Assembly (NCBI RefSeq): GCF_018362775.1 | Contig: NZ_JAGYXY010000008.1 | Coordinates: 52,410-116,409 of the forward strand | Reading direction: 5' to 3' | Source: Alistipes montrealensis | Lineage (GTDB): Bacteria; Bacteroidota; Bacteroidia; Bacteroidales; Rikenellaceae | DNA: 64,000 nt | Shown here: piece by piece, positions 25,988 through 36,812 of the stretch | How positions within the stretch are numbered: position 1 is the stretch's first letter | Layout: each line of letters begins with the position of its first letter | Translations under genes and position numbers: made by a program | Notes under the pieces: generated by a model | Database searches by the model: none | What the model saw: only the letters and a program-made list of their open reading frames with translations | What the model was told of the DNA's origin: nothing

Positions 25988-26701
25988 ATGAGCGATCAGA
26001 AACGCATACCGCAACACGTCGCCATCATCATGGACGGCAACGGCCGCTGGGCCGAGTTGCGCGGCAAAGAGCGTTACGAAGGCCATGCGGCGGGTGTAGA
26101 ACCCGTGCGGGCATCGTTGCGCGCTGCTGCGCGGTGGGGTGTGAAATACCTGACGCTTTATGCTTTTTCGACCGAAAACTGGGGCCGGCCCGCCGAAGAA
26201 GTCGACTCCCTGATGGAACTTTTCTGCCAAAGCGTCATCAACGAAACGCCCGAACTGATCCGCCAGGGCGTCGAGGTACGCATGATCGGCGACCGGAGCC
26301 GCTTTTCGGAAAAGGTGCAGAACTACCTGGCCCAGGCCGAGGAACGCACCGCGGGAGGGCGGACGCTGACGCTGATCCTGGCGCTCAACTACTCGTCGCG
26401 CAGCGAAATAACGCACGCCGTGCAGCAAATCGCGCGCCGCGTGGAGGCCGGAGAGATCGCCCCATCGGAGATTTCCGAGGGCACGATCAGCAGCGCACTC
26501 GATACGGCCCCCTACCCGAACCCCGACCTGATCGTCCGCACCAGCGGCGAGCAGCGGCTGAGCAACTTCCTGCTGTGGCAGGCGTCCTATGCCGAACTTT
26601 GGTTTCCCGAAGTACTGTGGCCCGATTTCACGGAAGAGGAATTCGACCGCGCAATGGAGGAATACGCACGACGCGAACGCCGCTTCGGGCTGGTAAAATA
26701 A
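25988..26701 (+). CDS. uppS: Isoprenyl transferase (undecaprenyl diphosphate synthase)
   Basis: Cis-prenyltransferase that extends farnesyl diphosphate to the C55 lipid carrier used for peptidoglycan and surface glycan synthesis. It has 237 residues. The signature HVAIIMDGNGRWAE holds the catalytic Asp16; LTLYAFSTENWGRP near residue 55 and the C-terminal DLIVRTSGEQRLSNFLLWQ are conserved. It is 25 bases upstream of bamA and opens a run of envelope genes (uppS, bamA, two skp-like genes). Confidence 0.95.
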   Translation: MSDQKRIPQHVAIIMDGNGRWAELRGKERYEGHAAGVEPVRASLRAAARWGVKYLTLYAFSTENWGRPAEEVDSLMELFCQSVINETPELIRQGVEVRMIGDRSRFSEKVQNYLAQAEERTAGGRTLTLILALNYSSRSEITHAVQQIARRVEAGEIAPSEISEGTISSALDTAPYPNPDLIVRTSGEQRLSNFLLWQASYAELWFPEVLWPDFTEEEFDRAMEEYARRERRFGLVK

Positions 26702-26726
26702 ATGACCTTAGATTAGATTTAAATAG

Positions 26727-29309
26727 ATGAATTATTCCGGTAAGATATTCACGGCAGCAGCGGCCCTTGTGCTATGCTGCTCGAATATATTCGCCCAGGA
26801 GCAGAATCCGCAGGATACGACGGCGGCTCCGAAGCCTGCGATTTCAGAAGATGCCCCGATGTTCAAGAACGAGGGTGCACCCAAGCTCTACTACATCCGC
26901 AACGTCGGTGTCCACGGCGTGCAATACCTCAACCCCGACATTCTCAAGTCGTCGGCCGGACTGATCGAAGGCGATTCGGTCTACCTGCCGAGCAACTTCA
27001 TCTCCAACGCCATTTCGCGGCTCTGGAGCCAGCGGTTCTTTTCGGACGTGAAGATCGGCGCCGAGATCGAGGGCGACAGCCTCGACCTGGAGGTATTCCT
27101 CAAGGAGCGTCCCCGCGTCTACAACTGGGAGTTCGAGGGCATCTCGAAGGGCAAGAAGAAAGACCTGCTGGAGAAACTCAAGCTCAAGCGGGGCAGCGAA
27201 CTTTCGGACTATGTCATCGACAAGAACAAAAAACTCATCCATAACTACTGGGCAGAAAAGGGCTTCCGCAACACGGAGGTGGACGTGCGCATCGACAACG
27301 ATACGCTGCGTCCGGGACAGGCCGTAACGGTTACCTTCCTGATCGACCGCAAGGACAAGGTGAAGATCGGCAAGATCAACTTTATCGGCAACGAGCAGTT
27401 CAAGGACAAGCGGCTGCGCCGCACGTTCAAAAAGACCCACCAGAAGTCGATCAACTTCTTCAAGGGTACGAAACTCAACGAGAACGACTACGAAACCGAC
27501 AAGGAGTTGCTGATCGACTTCTACAACTCGCGCGGTTACCGTAACGCCACGATCGTGCGCGACTCGATCTACCCGATCAACGAAAAACGCCTGGGGATCG
27601 ACCTCGAAGTGTCGGAAGGCAACAAATACTACATCCGCAACGTGTCGTGGGTAGGCAACTCGGTCTACCAGACCGAGGACCTGCAACGAATGTTCGGCGT
27701 CAGCAAAGGCGACATCTACGATAAAAAGACGATGCATAAACAGTTGGGTATCGGCAAGGAGACCGACCCCGAGGCTTCGTCCGTGTCGTCGCTCTACCAG
27801 AACGAAGGCTACCTGATGTCGCAGATCGAACCCGCGGAGACGATCATCGCCCCCGACTCGATCGACATCGAAGTCAAAGTCTTCGAGGGTAAACAGTTCA
27901 CCATCAACGAAGTCGGCATCACGGGCAACCAGCGCGTCGACGACGAAGTGATCCGCCGCGAGCTGGATACCCGCCCGGGCGAACTCTACAACCGTGCACT
28001 GCTGATGCGTACCATCCGCCTGCTGGGTTCGATGGGACACTTCAACCCCGAGGCAATCATGCCCGACATCAAACCCGTTTCGAACGAACTGGTAAACGTC
28101 AACTGGCCCCTCGAGGAGCAGGCTTCCGACCAGTTCAACATCGCCGGCGGCTGGGGCTCGGGAACCTTCGTGGGTTCGGTGGGCATCACGCTGAACAACC
28201 TTTCGATCAAGAACACCTTCAAAAAGGGCGCATGGCGCCCCTACCCGATGGGCCAGAACCAGCGGCTCTCACTCTCGGCGCAGACCAACGGTACTTACTA
28301 CAAGGCCTTCGCCTTCAGTTTCACCGACCCCTGGATGGGCGGTAAGAAACCCAACTCGTTCACCCTCTCGGCGCACTTCTCGGAGCAGAACAACGCCTAC
28401 TACGTATGGCAGACCTCAACGCAGTATTTCCGGACCTACGGCGTCGCAGCCGGCCTGGGCAAGCGTCTGAACTGGCCCGACCCCTACTTCACATTCTACG
28501 CCGAAGCCAGCTACGAACGCTACGCACTGAAAAACTGGTCGTCGTTCGTGATGACGAACGGTGCAGCCAACCTGGCATCGCTCAAACTGGTGTTCGCCCG
28601 TAGTTCGGTCGACCAGCCGATCTACCCGCGCCGCGGTTCGGAATTCAGCGCCTCGGTGCAGGCCACGCTCCCCTACTCGCTCTGGGACGGCAAGGATTAC
28701 AAGAAACTGGAGCAGATCGCCAACAGTTCCAATTCGACGACCGCCGAGGCCGACCGGGCCAACCAGGAGCGTTACCGCTGGGTCGAATTCCATAAATGGG
28801 CGTTCAAGGCACAATGGTTTCAGTCCTTCCTGAGGAACTCGAACCTCGTGCTGATGCTCAAGGCTGAAATGGGCTACCTGGGCGCCTACAACAAGTATAA
28901 GGTTTCGCCTTTCGAGCGTTACGAAGTCGGCGGCGACGGTATGTCGGGATATAATATTTACGGTATCGACATCATCTCGATGCGCGGTTACGAGGACGGA
29001 GCGCTCGATCCTTCGAACAACTACTCGCGCGGCTATAACAAATACACCGCCGAGCTGCGTTACCCGATCATCCTCAAACCCTCGTCGCAGATTTACGTGC
29101 TCGGATTCCTCGAAGGCGGTAATGCGTTCGACTCGTGGAAAAAGTTCTCGCCCTTCAAGATCAAGCGTTCGGCCGGCTTCGGCGTCCGCCTCTATCTTCC
29201 CGTGGTGGGTATGCTCGGCATCGACTGGGGTTACGGATTCGACGCTCCGGCCAACTCCTCGACCAAGAGCGGCAGCCAGTTCCACTTTGTGCTCGGACAA
29301 CAATTCTAA
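26727..29309 (+). CDS. bamA: Outer-membrane protein assembly factor BamA
   Basis: Omp85-family protein that inserts beta-barrel proteins into the outer membrane. It has 860 residues: a signal peptide (about 1-23, ending IFAQ), POTRA repeats over about 45-430, recognisable by phrases such as VGVHGVQYLNPDIL and INFIGNEQFKDKRLRRTFKK, and a C-terminal 16-strand barrel. The surface-loop lock motif region includes the RGY-type SMRGYEDGALDP near 753, and the protein ends in an aromatic beta-signal (FHFVLGQQF). Two Skp-like chaperone genes follow, a classical partnership. Confidence 0.96.
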   Translation: MNYSGKIFTAAAALVLCCSNIFAQEQNPQDTTAAPKPAISEDAPMFKNEGAPKLYYIRNVGVHGVQYLNPDILKSSAGLIEGDSVYLPSNFISNAISRLWSQRFFSDVKIGAEIEGDSLDLEVFLKERPRVYNWEFEGISKGKKKDLLEKLKLKRGSELSDYVIDKNKKLIHNYWAEKGFRNTEVDVRIDNDTLRPGQAVTVTFLIDRKDKVKIGKINFIGNEQFKDKRLRRTFKKTHQKSINFFKGTKLNENDYETDKELLIDFYNSRGYRNATIVRDSIYPINEKRLGIDLEVSEGNKYYIRNVSWVGNSVYQTEDLQRMFGVSKGDIYDKKTMHKQLGIGKETDPEASSVSSLYQNEGYLMSQIEPAETIIAPDSIDIEVKVFEGKQFTINEVGITGNQRVDDEVIRRELDTRPGELYNRALLMRTIRLLGSMGHFNPEAIMPDIKPVSNELVNVNWPLEEQASDQFNIAGGWGSGTFVGSVGITLNNLSIKNTFKKGAWRPYPMGQNQRLSLSAQTNGTYYKAFAFSFTDPWMGGKKPNSFTLSAHFSEQNNAYYVWQTSTQYFRTYGVAAGLGKRLNWPDPYFTFYAEASYERYALKNWSSFVMTNGAANLASLKLVFARSSVDQPIYPRRGSEFSASVQATLPYSLWDGKDYKKLEQIANSSNSTTAEADRANQERYRWVEFHKWAFKAQWFQSFLRNSNLVLMLKAEMGYLGAYNKYKVSPFERYEVGGDGMSGYNIYGIDIISMRGYEDGALDPSNNYSRGYNKYTAELRYPIILKPSSQIYVLGFLEGGNAFDSWKKFSPFKIKRSAGFGVRLYLPVVGMLGIDWGYGFDAPANSSTKSGSQFHFVLGQQF

Positions 29310-29396
29310 GCCAAACCCCGGATTGCACGTCACCAGCGACAGCCCGGTTGGAATTCCCTTCGCCTGATGGAACGTAAATTAAGGCGGTGATGGCAA

Positions 29397-29404
29397 TATA
29401 TTTG
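29397..29404 (+). promoter_or_regulatory. -7 promoter box of the skp-like pair
   Basis: TATATTTG within the 166-base gap after bamA, 71 bases before the first skp-like start, suggesting that the chaperones can be made independently of bamA. Confidence 0.6.
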
Positions 29405-29475
29405 AAAGAAAAGAGTTATATTTATAGCAAAAATCCGGGAAACCGGAAGGAATATTAACTTTAAAACAAAGGATT

Positions 29476-29982
29476 ATGAAACGGCTGATTTTAATTGCGG
29501 CATTCGTTCTGACGGCAGGAACCCTCGCAGCACAGAACTACATAATCGTCAACAGCGAGAAAGTTTTCAAATCGATCGACGCCTACAATACGGCGATTTC
29601 CGACCTGGACAAACTCGCCAAGCAGTACCAGGATCAGGTAGACGCCAAGTTTGCCGAAGTCGAAGCACTCTACAACAATTACGTAAACCAGAAAACCACG
29701 CTTTCGTCGGCAGCGCGCCAGGTGCGTGAGAATGCCATCCTGACCAAGGAAAAAGAGGCTCAAGAGTATCAGGAAAGCCTGTTCGGACAGGACGGAACCC
29801 TGATGAAAAAACGGATCGAGATGATCAGCCCGATCCAGAAGAAGGTCTTCGCCGCCATCGAGGCCTATGCCAAGCAGGCGGGAGCCGACCTGGTTCTCGA
29901 CTCGGCGAACAACCCCACGCTGCTCTACACCAATCCTTCGGTGGAGCGGACGCAGCAGGTGATCGACGCACTCAAGAAATAA
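29476..29982 (+). CDS. OmpH/Skp-family periplasmic chaperone, copy 1
   Basis: A 168-residue protein with a signal peptide (about 1-19, ending LAAQ). The mature part opens with the beta segment NYIIVNSEKVFKSI and then forms a long charged helical hairpin with heptad-like spacing. It closes with the family's compact C-terminal beta part (GADLVLDSANNPTLLYTNP). Skp holds unfolded outer-membrane proteins in a trimeric cavity and hands them to BamA, encoded just upstream. Confidence 0.88.
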   Translation: MKRLILIAAFVLTAGTLAAQNYIIVNSEKVFKSIDAYNTAISDLDKLAKQYQDQVDAKFAEVEALYNNYVNQKTTLSSAARQVRENAILTKEKEAQEYQESLFGQDGTLMKKRIEMISPIQKKVFAAIEAYAKQAGADLVLDSANNPTLLYTNPSVERTQQVIDALKK

Positions 29983-30013
29983 GCGACATCAAAACATTAA
30001 CTGATAAAACTGT

Positions 30014-30556
30014 ATGAAAAAAGCAATTAAACTAACCCTTGCGGTTGTGCTGGTGATGGGCTCCACGTCGCTCTTCGCTCAGAAATTCGGACGCATCAAT
30101 ACCCAGGAGATCATCATGGCGATGCCCGAGACCAAAACGATGCAGGAGAACATGGACACCTTCGCCAAGGAGTTGTCGGACAACATCGAGACGATGAACG
30201 TCGAGTTCAACACCAAACTGCAGGATTTCCAAAAGAACTTCAACACTTACAGCGACGCAATCAAGGAGATGAAGCAGAAGGAACTGGAGGATATGCAGAA
30301 CCGCACCCGTGAGTTCCAGGAGCGTGCACAGCAGGACTACCAGAAGAAGCAGAACGAACTGCTCGCCCCGATCATCGACAAAGCAAAAGGCGCAATCGAC
30401 AAAGTATCGGCAGCCGGTGGATTCACCGTTGTATTCGACACTTCGACGGGTTCGCTGGCGTACTTCGACGAAGCTACGCTGACCGACGTTGCACCCGCTG
30501 TGAAGAAGGAGCTGGGCATCACCGACGCTCCCGCAGCAGCACCTGCCGCCAAATAA
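30014..30556 (+). CDS. OmpH/Skp-family periplasmic chaperone, copy 2
   Basis: A 180-residue paralogue of the preceding gene, 31 bases downstream. Signal peptide about 1-22 (ending LFAQ), then KFGRINTQEIIMAMPETK and a long lysine- and glutamate-rich coiled coil (about 45-130). The C-terminal GFTVVFDTSTGSLAYF block matches the family, ending in an Ala/Pro-rich tail. Tandem skp genes next to bamA recur in Bacteroidetes; the division of labour is unknown. A strong terminator follows. Confidence 0.88.
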   Translation: MKKAIKLTLAVVLVMGSTSLFAQKFGRINTQEIIMAMPETKTMQENMDTFAKELSDNIETMNVEFNTKLQDFQKNFNTYSDAIKEMKQKELEDMQNRTREFQERAQQDYQKKQNELLAPIIDKAKGAIDKVSAAGGFTVVFDTSTGSLAYFDEATLTDVAPAVKKELGITDAPAAAPAAK

Positions 30557-30590
30557 TCAAGCCATCTCGCGGAATCTTTCCGCAGAGCGA

Positions 30591-30627
30591 TAAAAACGCC
30601 GACTCTTTGCAGAGTCGGCGTTTTTAT
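30591..30627. terminator. Rho-independent terminator of the bamA-skp block
   Basis: AAAAACGCCGACTC, a 4-6 base loop and GAGTCGGCGTTTTT form a perfect 14-bp stem 35 bases after the second skp-like stop. Confidence 0.92.
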
Positions 30628-30715
30628 TTAGAGGTGTTCCAGGTCGAAATGGAGGTTGTACTATTCAAAAAGTCGTATAATCGAACTTATTGAATATTTC
30701 ATTACAGATTATTAT

Positions 30716-30723
30716 TACATTTG
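30716..30723 (+). promoter_or_regulatory. -7 promoter box of the AraC-family gene
   Basis: TACATTTG, 18 bases before ATG 30742. The box overlaps an in-frame TTG at 30721, which is therefore rejected as start. Confidence 0.7.
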
Positions 30724-30741
30724 TCCAAATTCAAGAATAAA

Positions 30742-31653
30742 ATGAACAAGACACCCCAGGAAATGCCCATATCCAACTTCACCCTGAACGAACTGGTCAC
30801 GATGGCCGGAGGCGAAAGTCGCCCGGGGGTAATGGGCGAATGTATCGCAGCCAACAGCGAATCGGAAATGCAGGCCTTCCGGTTCCCGAGCCGTATCGAC
30901 GCCTTTGTCATCGGCGTGGGTACGCAGGGCGAAAACACCGGAACACTCAATCTCCAGGAATACCGCCTCAAAAAGGATTCGCTGTTTCTCTTCGGGCCCA
31001 AAAACATCCTGCAGATACAATCCAACAACCAGTTTCGGGCCCACGTCATCGTGATCTCACCGGAGTTGCTGGGGCGTATAAATATCGACACCAAACGCAT
31101 GATGCCGCTCTTCCTGCAATTCGCAATGCATCCCTGCCTGGAACTCACCCCGACGGAAAGCCACGCACTCCGCAGTTTCATCGCGATGGTCGAGCAGGAA
31201 CTCCGGAATCCGGAGACGGATTTTTCGCAGGATATTATCGGCGGACTGATTGCCGCGACAATCTACAAAGTAGGCGACATCCTGAACCATTACCTTGCCG
31301 AACACCCCGAGGTGGACAACCCGGTGCACAATCGTGCGGAGGAGTATTTCAAGCAGTTCACCCAGTTACTCGGCGAACACTATATCCACGAGCGCAGCGT
31401 GGGATTCTATGCCCGGCAGTTGTGCATCACGCCCAAATACCTCACCACGCTGATCAAACGCATCAGCGGCAAATCGGTGTCGGAATGGATCGACAGCTAC
31501 GTTATTCTCGAAGCCAAGACACTGCTCAAATATTCGAACATGAGCGTACAGGAGATCGCCTATTACCTGAATTTTCCCAACCAATCGTTCTTCGGGAGCT
31601 ACTTCAAGCGCAATACCGGCATGTCGCCGTCGCAGTACAAGGCAAAGCAATAG
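30742..31653 (+). CDS. AraC-family transcriptional regulator
   Basis: A 303-residue cytoplasmic regulator. The N-terminal about 180 residues form a cupin-like sensing domain (FLFGPKNILQIQ near 80). The C-terminal about 100 residues hold two helix-turn-helix units of the AraC/XylS class: SVGFYARQLCITPKYLTTLI and then VQEIAYYLNFPNQSFFGSYF. It is transcribed alone after a terminator and converges on tamL. Bacteroidetes genes of this shape are numerous and their inducers mostly unknown; nothing nearby points to a target. Confidence 0.88.
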   Translation: MNKTPQEMPISNFTLNELVTMAGGESRPGVMGECIAANSESEMQAFRFPSRIDAFVIGVGTQGENTGTLNLQEYRLKKDSLFLFGPKNILQIQSNNQFRAHVIVISPELLGRINIDTKRMMPLFLQFAMHPCLELTPTESHALRSFIAMVEQELRNPETDFSQDIIGGLIAATIYKVGDILNHYLAEHPEVDNPVHNRAEEYFKQFTQLLGEHYIHERSVGFYARQLCITPKYLTTLIKRISGKSVSEWIDSYVILEAKTLLKYSNMSVQEIAYYLNFPNQSFFGSYFKRNTGMSPSQYKAKQ

Positions 31654-31706
31654 ATGTATTTCCCGTTCGTGGTAAAAGAAGAAAGCCCGAAACGGGCCCT
31701 GAAAAA

Positions 31707-34082
31707 TTAAAACGGGTAGCCGACGCCGAAATTGAGGGCCGTATTCTTCCACCTGAAATCGTGAATCCACCGTTCGCCCACAGGATTGTTGGGGTTGTGC
31801 AACTGAATACCCCAGTCGAGGCGCAGCACGGCGAATTTGATATCGAAGCGCAAGCCGAGACCCGTATTGAATCCCAACTGTTTGTAGAAACTGTCGAAAT
31901 GGAAAACCGAATCTTCGGACTCCCCCGAATAGCGCCGGATATACCAGATATTGCCCAGGTCGAAGAAGGTCGCACCGTGAATCATGCCCCAGATCGGAAA
32001 ACGCAGTTCGAGGTTGGCTTCCAGTTTCATGTCGCCCGTCTGGACCGGGAAGTCGTTGTGGGGATTGGCCACCGACCCCTGTCCCAAGGTTCGGGGCGTC
32101 CAGCCGCGCATGCCGTTGCTGCCGCCGCAGTAGAACTGACGGTCGAAAGGCACGGACGTTGAGTTTCCGTAAGCCATCGCCACACCGCCGTAGAGCCGTC
32201 CCACCAGCGCCGAGACATCGCCGAGCATGATTTTACGGCTCAGGCTGAGGTCGGTACGGAAATACTGCGAATACTGGATGCCGAAAATCGTATAGTAATC
32301 CTTATTGCGGGCCGGAGAGAAAAACAGATGTTCGACGGCATCGATCAGGTTGCCCGCAGTCTCGGCGTTGAAGCGGATGTTCGTGGCGTTCCCGCCGAGG
32401 TTCTTGCGCTGGTTGTTGTAACCGTAACCGAACGAAAGGCCGCCGATGAACTGGGTTTTAAAACTGTTTATCAGGTACTTGTTGGAGGTCTCGCCCAAAA
32501 ACTCCGGATCGACCGGCCGCGTCATGTCGATCACATTGATGTCGACCGGTCGCAGCGAGAACGTCGAATAGCGGTTGTTGGTCCACATGTAGGTGATGCC
32601 GGCACTCGAAAGCGTACGGGCGTAATAAGGCCTATCCTGGAAATTGACGGACAGTTCGATTTTCGTTTTCGGCTGGTTCACCGTACGGAACCGCCCCGTA
32701 CGCCAGGGCACGAGGAAACGCGGGAAGGTCAGTCCGGTCGTGACGCCGAACTCCGTGGCCCGCTTGCGTTTGGCGTCGGGCGCTTTCATGAACTCGTAAC
32801 CCGCCGTGAAGGAGACATCGAACGATTCGGCGCCGCGGAAGATGTTGCGGTTCTGGTAGCCGACGGTGGCCTTCAGCCCGTAGAAACTCGACGTAGTGCT
32901 TCCTTCGAGGTCGACCTTGACGCTCTGTTTGAGCGTCGGGGTACAGAGGATATTGCATGTCAGGTAGCCTTCTCGGGTATAGAGCGTCTGTGTCGAATCG
33001 GCCGAAGCGCCGATGAAGGAGACGATATTGGTGACATCGGCCGTCTGGGGTTGCTCCTCGAAGGCGATTTTGGCGCTCTTGAAATAGCCCAGCGCCATCA
33101 GGTCGGAGTAAGCGCGGTTGACCTGCGCCGAGTTGTAGACGTAGTTGGGATAGAGCGGCACGGCCTGCCGGAGCACCGAGGGGCGCAGGTTAGGCCGTTT
33201 TTCGTAGATGATGTTCAGACCGCGGTAGTAGACCGTATCGAGCCGTGAAAGCAGCGTCGTATCGGTCCGGGCGACCGTAGGGTCGTAATTGGCGAAGATA
33301 TTGATCCGGTCGATACGGTAGACCATGTTGTTATCCATGACGGCCTGTCCGCGTTCGTTGTAGCCCGTAAGATATTGTTTGACGACCAGCCGCAGATCGA
33401 TCAGCCGCTCCTGCTCGAACATCCGGGCGCTGTAATAGATGTTGTTGACCGAGAAGTTGTAGTATCCCCGCTCCTTGAGGTAAGCGGTGATACGTTCCCG
33501 CTCGGCATCGAGCACCGACACATCGTAAATATCGCCCGTGTGCAGCAGCGTATGTACGGTATCGGGCAGCACGATCTGTTCGAGGAACTTGTCCTGGAAT
33601 TCGTAGGAAATCGAGTCGATGCGGTAGGGTTCGCCCTGTTGCGTCCGGAACGTGACCGTCGCCCGCTTGCGGCGCGAAGTGGTGTCGACCTGATAGGTCG
33701 CCTGCGAGGAGAAGAATCCCTTCGAGTCCATGTAGACCTTCAGGTTTTCGGCGCTCTTCTCGGTCAGCCCCATGTCCAGCGTCACGGGCGCCTGCCCGAT
33801 CTTGCGCTTCCAGTTGTTCCAGCGGTTATCCTTTGCAGGGTTGGCCTGCTCGTAGAGCCAGACATAGAAATTCGTCCCGAGGAAACGTTTGTTGGGCGTT
33901 TGCCGCACGTACTTCTCCATGTCGTAAGCCGTGATGCGCTCCTTGCGGGGCGTGGACTTGTCGTCCTCGATCTTTACCTTTTGCAGGAAATATTGCCCTT
34001 CGGGGATGTGGCGCGTGACGCTGCAAGCCGAGCAGAGGAGGCCCAGCAGCACGGCGGTGAATATGCGATACCATCCCTGCAC
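31707..34082 (-). CDS. tamL: TamL-like Omp85 lipoprotein
   Basis: A 791-residue Omp85-superfamily protein carrying a lipoprotein signal: the lipobox ends at Cys20 (LLCSAC) and is followed by SVTRHIPEGQYFL, typical of the Bacteroidetes lipoprotein form of TamA. POTRA-like repeats fill about 25-400 and the barrel the rest, with NGMRGWTPRTLGQG near 690 as the barrel-loop RGW/RGY motif. It should sit in the outer membrane and assist barrel or lipid assembly. The start is GTG 34082, 4 bases after the nitroreductase stop. No TamB-like gene is present nearby. Confidence 0.87.
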   Translation of the reverse strand: MQGWYRIFTAVLLGLLCSACSVTRHIPEGQYFLQKVKIEDDKSTPRKERITAYDMEKYVRQTPNKRFLGTNFYVWLYEQANPAKDNRWNNWKRKIGQAPVTLDMGLTEKSAENLKVYMDSKGFFSSQATYQVDTTSRRKRATVTFRTQQGEPYRIDSISYEFQDKFLEQIVLPDTVHTLLHTGDIYDVSVLDAERERITAYLKERGYYNFSVNNIYYSARMFEQERLIDLRLVVKQYLTGYNERGQAVMDNNMVYRIDRINIFANYDPTVARTDTTLLSRLDTVYYRGLNIIYEKRPNLRPSVLRQAVPLYPNYVYNSAQVNRAYSDLMALGYFKSAKIAFEEQPQTADVTNIVSFIGASADSTQTLYTREGYLTCNILCTPTLKQSVKVDLEGSTTSSFYGLKATVGYQNRNIFRGAESFDVSFTAGYEFMKAPDAKRKRATEFGVTTGLTFPRFLVPWRTGRFRTVNQPKTKIELSVNFQDRPYYARTLSSAGITYMWTNNRYSTFSLRPVDINVIDMTRPVDPEFLGETSNKYLINSFKTQFIGGLSFGYGYNNQRKNLGGNATNIRFNAETAGNLIDAVEHLFFSPARNKDYYTIFGIQYSQYFRTDLSLSRKIMLGDVSALVGRLYGGVAMAYGNSTSVPFDRQFYCGGSNGMRGWTPRTLGQGSVANPHNDFPVQTGDMKLEANLELRFPIWGMIHGATFFDLGNIWYIRRYSGESEDSVFHFDSFYKQLGFNTGLGLRFDIKFAVLRLDWGIQLHNPNNPVGERWIHDFRWKNTALNFGVGYPF

Positions 34083-34086
34083 CCCG

Positions 34087-34833
34087 TCAGTTGTTGAAGA
34101 ATCCCTTCTCTTTCAGCAGCGCAAAATACGACTGCGAAATAGCGAGGTTGTCCTTACGCACGTAACGGCGCTCGGTGAAGACCTTCGCCAGGTTCGGCAG
34201 GTCGTTCTCGGCAAGCAGGCGCTTGGTGAGTTCCGACTCTTCGCGCTCAGCCCAAAGTTCGTCGATTTCGGCAGCCGTATAATCGGTGTATTTCTCGTAG
34301 TGGACCACAGCCTCCAGCGGCAGGCGGTCGGTCAGCTCGGGCGACTCGTCGGGGTAACCCATGACGACGGTGGTGAGCGGAATAACACCTTTCGGAAGTT
34401 CCAGTATCCGCGAAATGTCGCCCGCTGTGTAGATCGTCGTTCCCAGGATGCAGATACCCAGTCCGTGCATTTCGGCCTCGACGCAGAGGTTCTGCGCCGC
34501 CAGCAGGGCGTCGGCCGAAGCGTTGAGGAACCACGCGAAATTGTCGTAGGCCGGATCGGCATCGCGCTGCTCGCACCACATCGTAAAGCGGTGCACGTCG
34601 GCGCAGACAGTCACCACGCAGGGAGCCTGGCGGACCATCGGCTGGTTGAAATGGCATGGCGAGAGTTTCTCGCGCAACGCCTCATCGCGGGTCACCACCA
34701 GCGAATAGAGCTGCATGTTGCCGCACGTCGAGGCGCGTGAGGCAGCTTCGAGGCATTCATGCAACACCTCTTCGGGAATGGGCGTCGGGCGGAATTTACG
34801 TATCGAACGATGCTTGAAAAGCACACTTTTCAT
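34087..34833 (-). CDS. Nitroreductase-family flavoprotein
   Basis: A 248-residue protein of the FMN-dependent nitroreductase fold. The phosphate-binding start HRSIRKFRPTPIP, AASRASTCGNMQLYS near residue 36 and a GLGICILGTTIY segment near 130 are characteristic, and the C-terminal VVMGYPDESPE is common to the NfsA/FRP side of the family. Physiological substrates of such enzymes vary (flavins, quinones, nitro compounds) and cannot be read from sequence. ATG 34833 is chosen over an extended frame to 34872. It is upstream of tamL with a 4-base gap, so the two are co-transcribed. Confidence 0.87.
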   Translation of the reverse strand: MKSVLFKHRSIRKFRPTPIPEEVLHECLEAASRASTCGNMQLYSLVVTRDEALREKLSPCHFNQPMVRQAPCVVTVCADVHRFTMWCEQRDADPAYDNFAWFLNASADALLAAQNLCVEAEMHGLGICILGTTIYTAGDISRILELPKGVIPLTTVVMGYPDESPELTDRLPLEAVVHYEKYTDYTAAEIDELWAEREESELTKRLLAENDLPNLAKVFTERRYVRKDNLAISQSYFALLKEKGFFNN

Positions 34834-34909
34834 AAGGGAATATTTTTGAATCCTGTTGTACAAATAACACAACCGCCTGCCGTTGCGTGTCTTGGCGGAT
34901 ATTTTGTCA

Positions 34910-34917
34910 CAAAATTA
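34910..34917 (-). promoter_or_regulatory. Possible -7 box of the nitroreductase-tamL pair
   Basis: The minus strand reads TAATTTTG, 77 bases before the nitroreductase start, in the AT-rich gap shared with dapF. Confidence 0.5.
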
Positions 34918-34939
34918 GCAAAACTTTTAGAAGTTTTAC

Positions 34940-34947
34940 TATTTTTG
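34940..34947 (+). promoter_or_regulatory. -7 promoter box of dapF
   Basis: TATTTTTG on the plus strand, 22 bases before the GTG start of dapF. Confidence 0.66.
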
Positions 34948-34969
34948 CCGATACATAACCATTCAAAAA

Positions 34970-36803
<1,834 letters not shown>

Positions 36804-36812
36804 CGCAATCCG

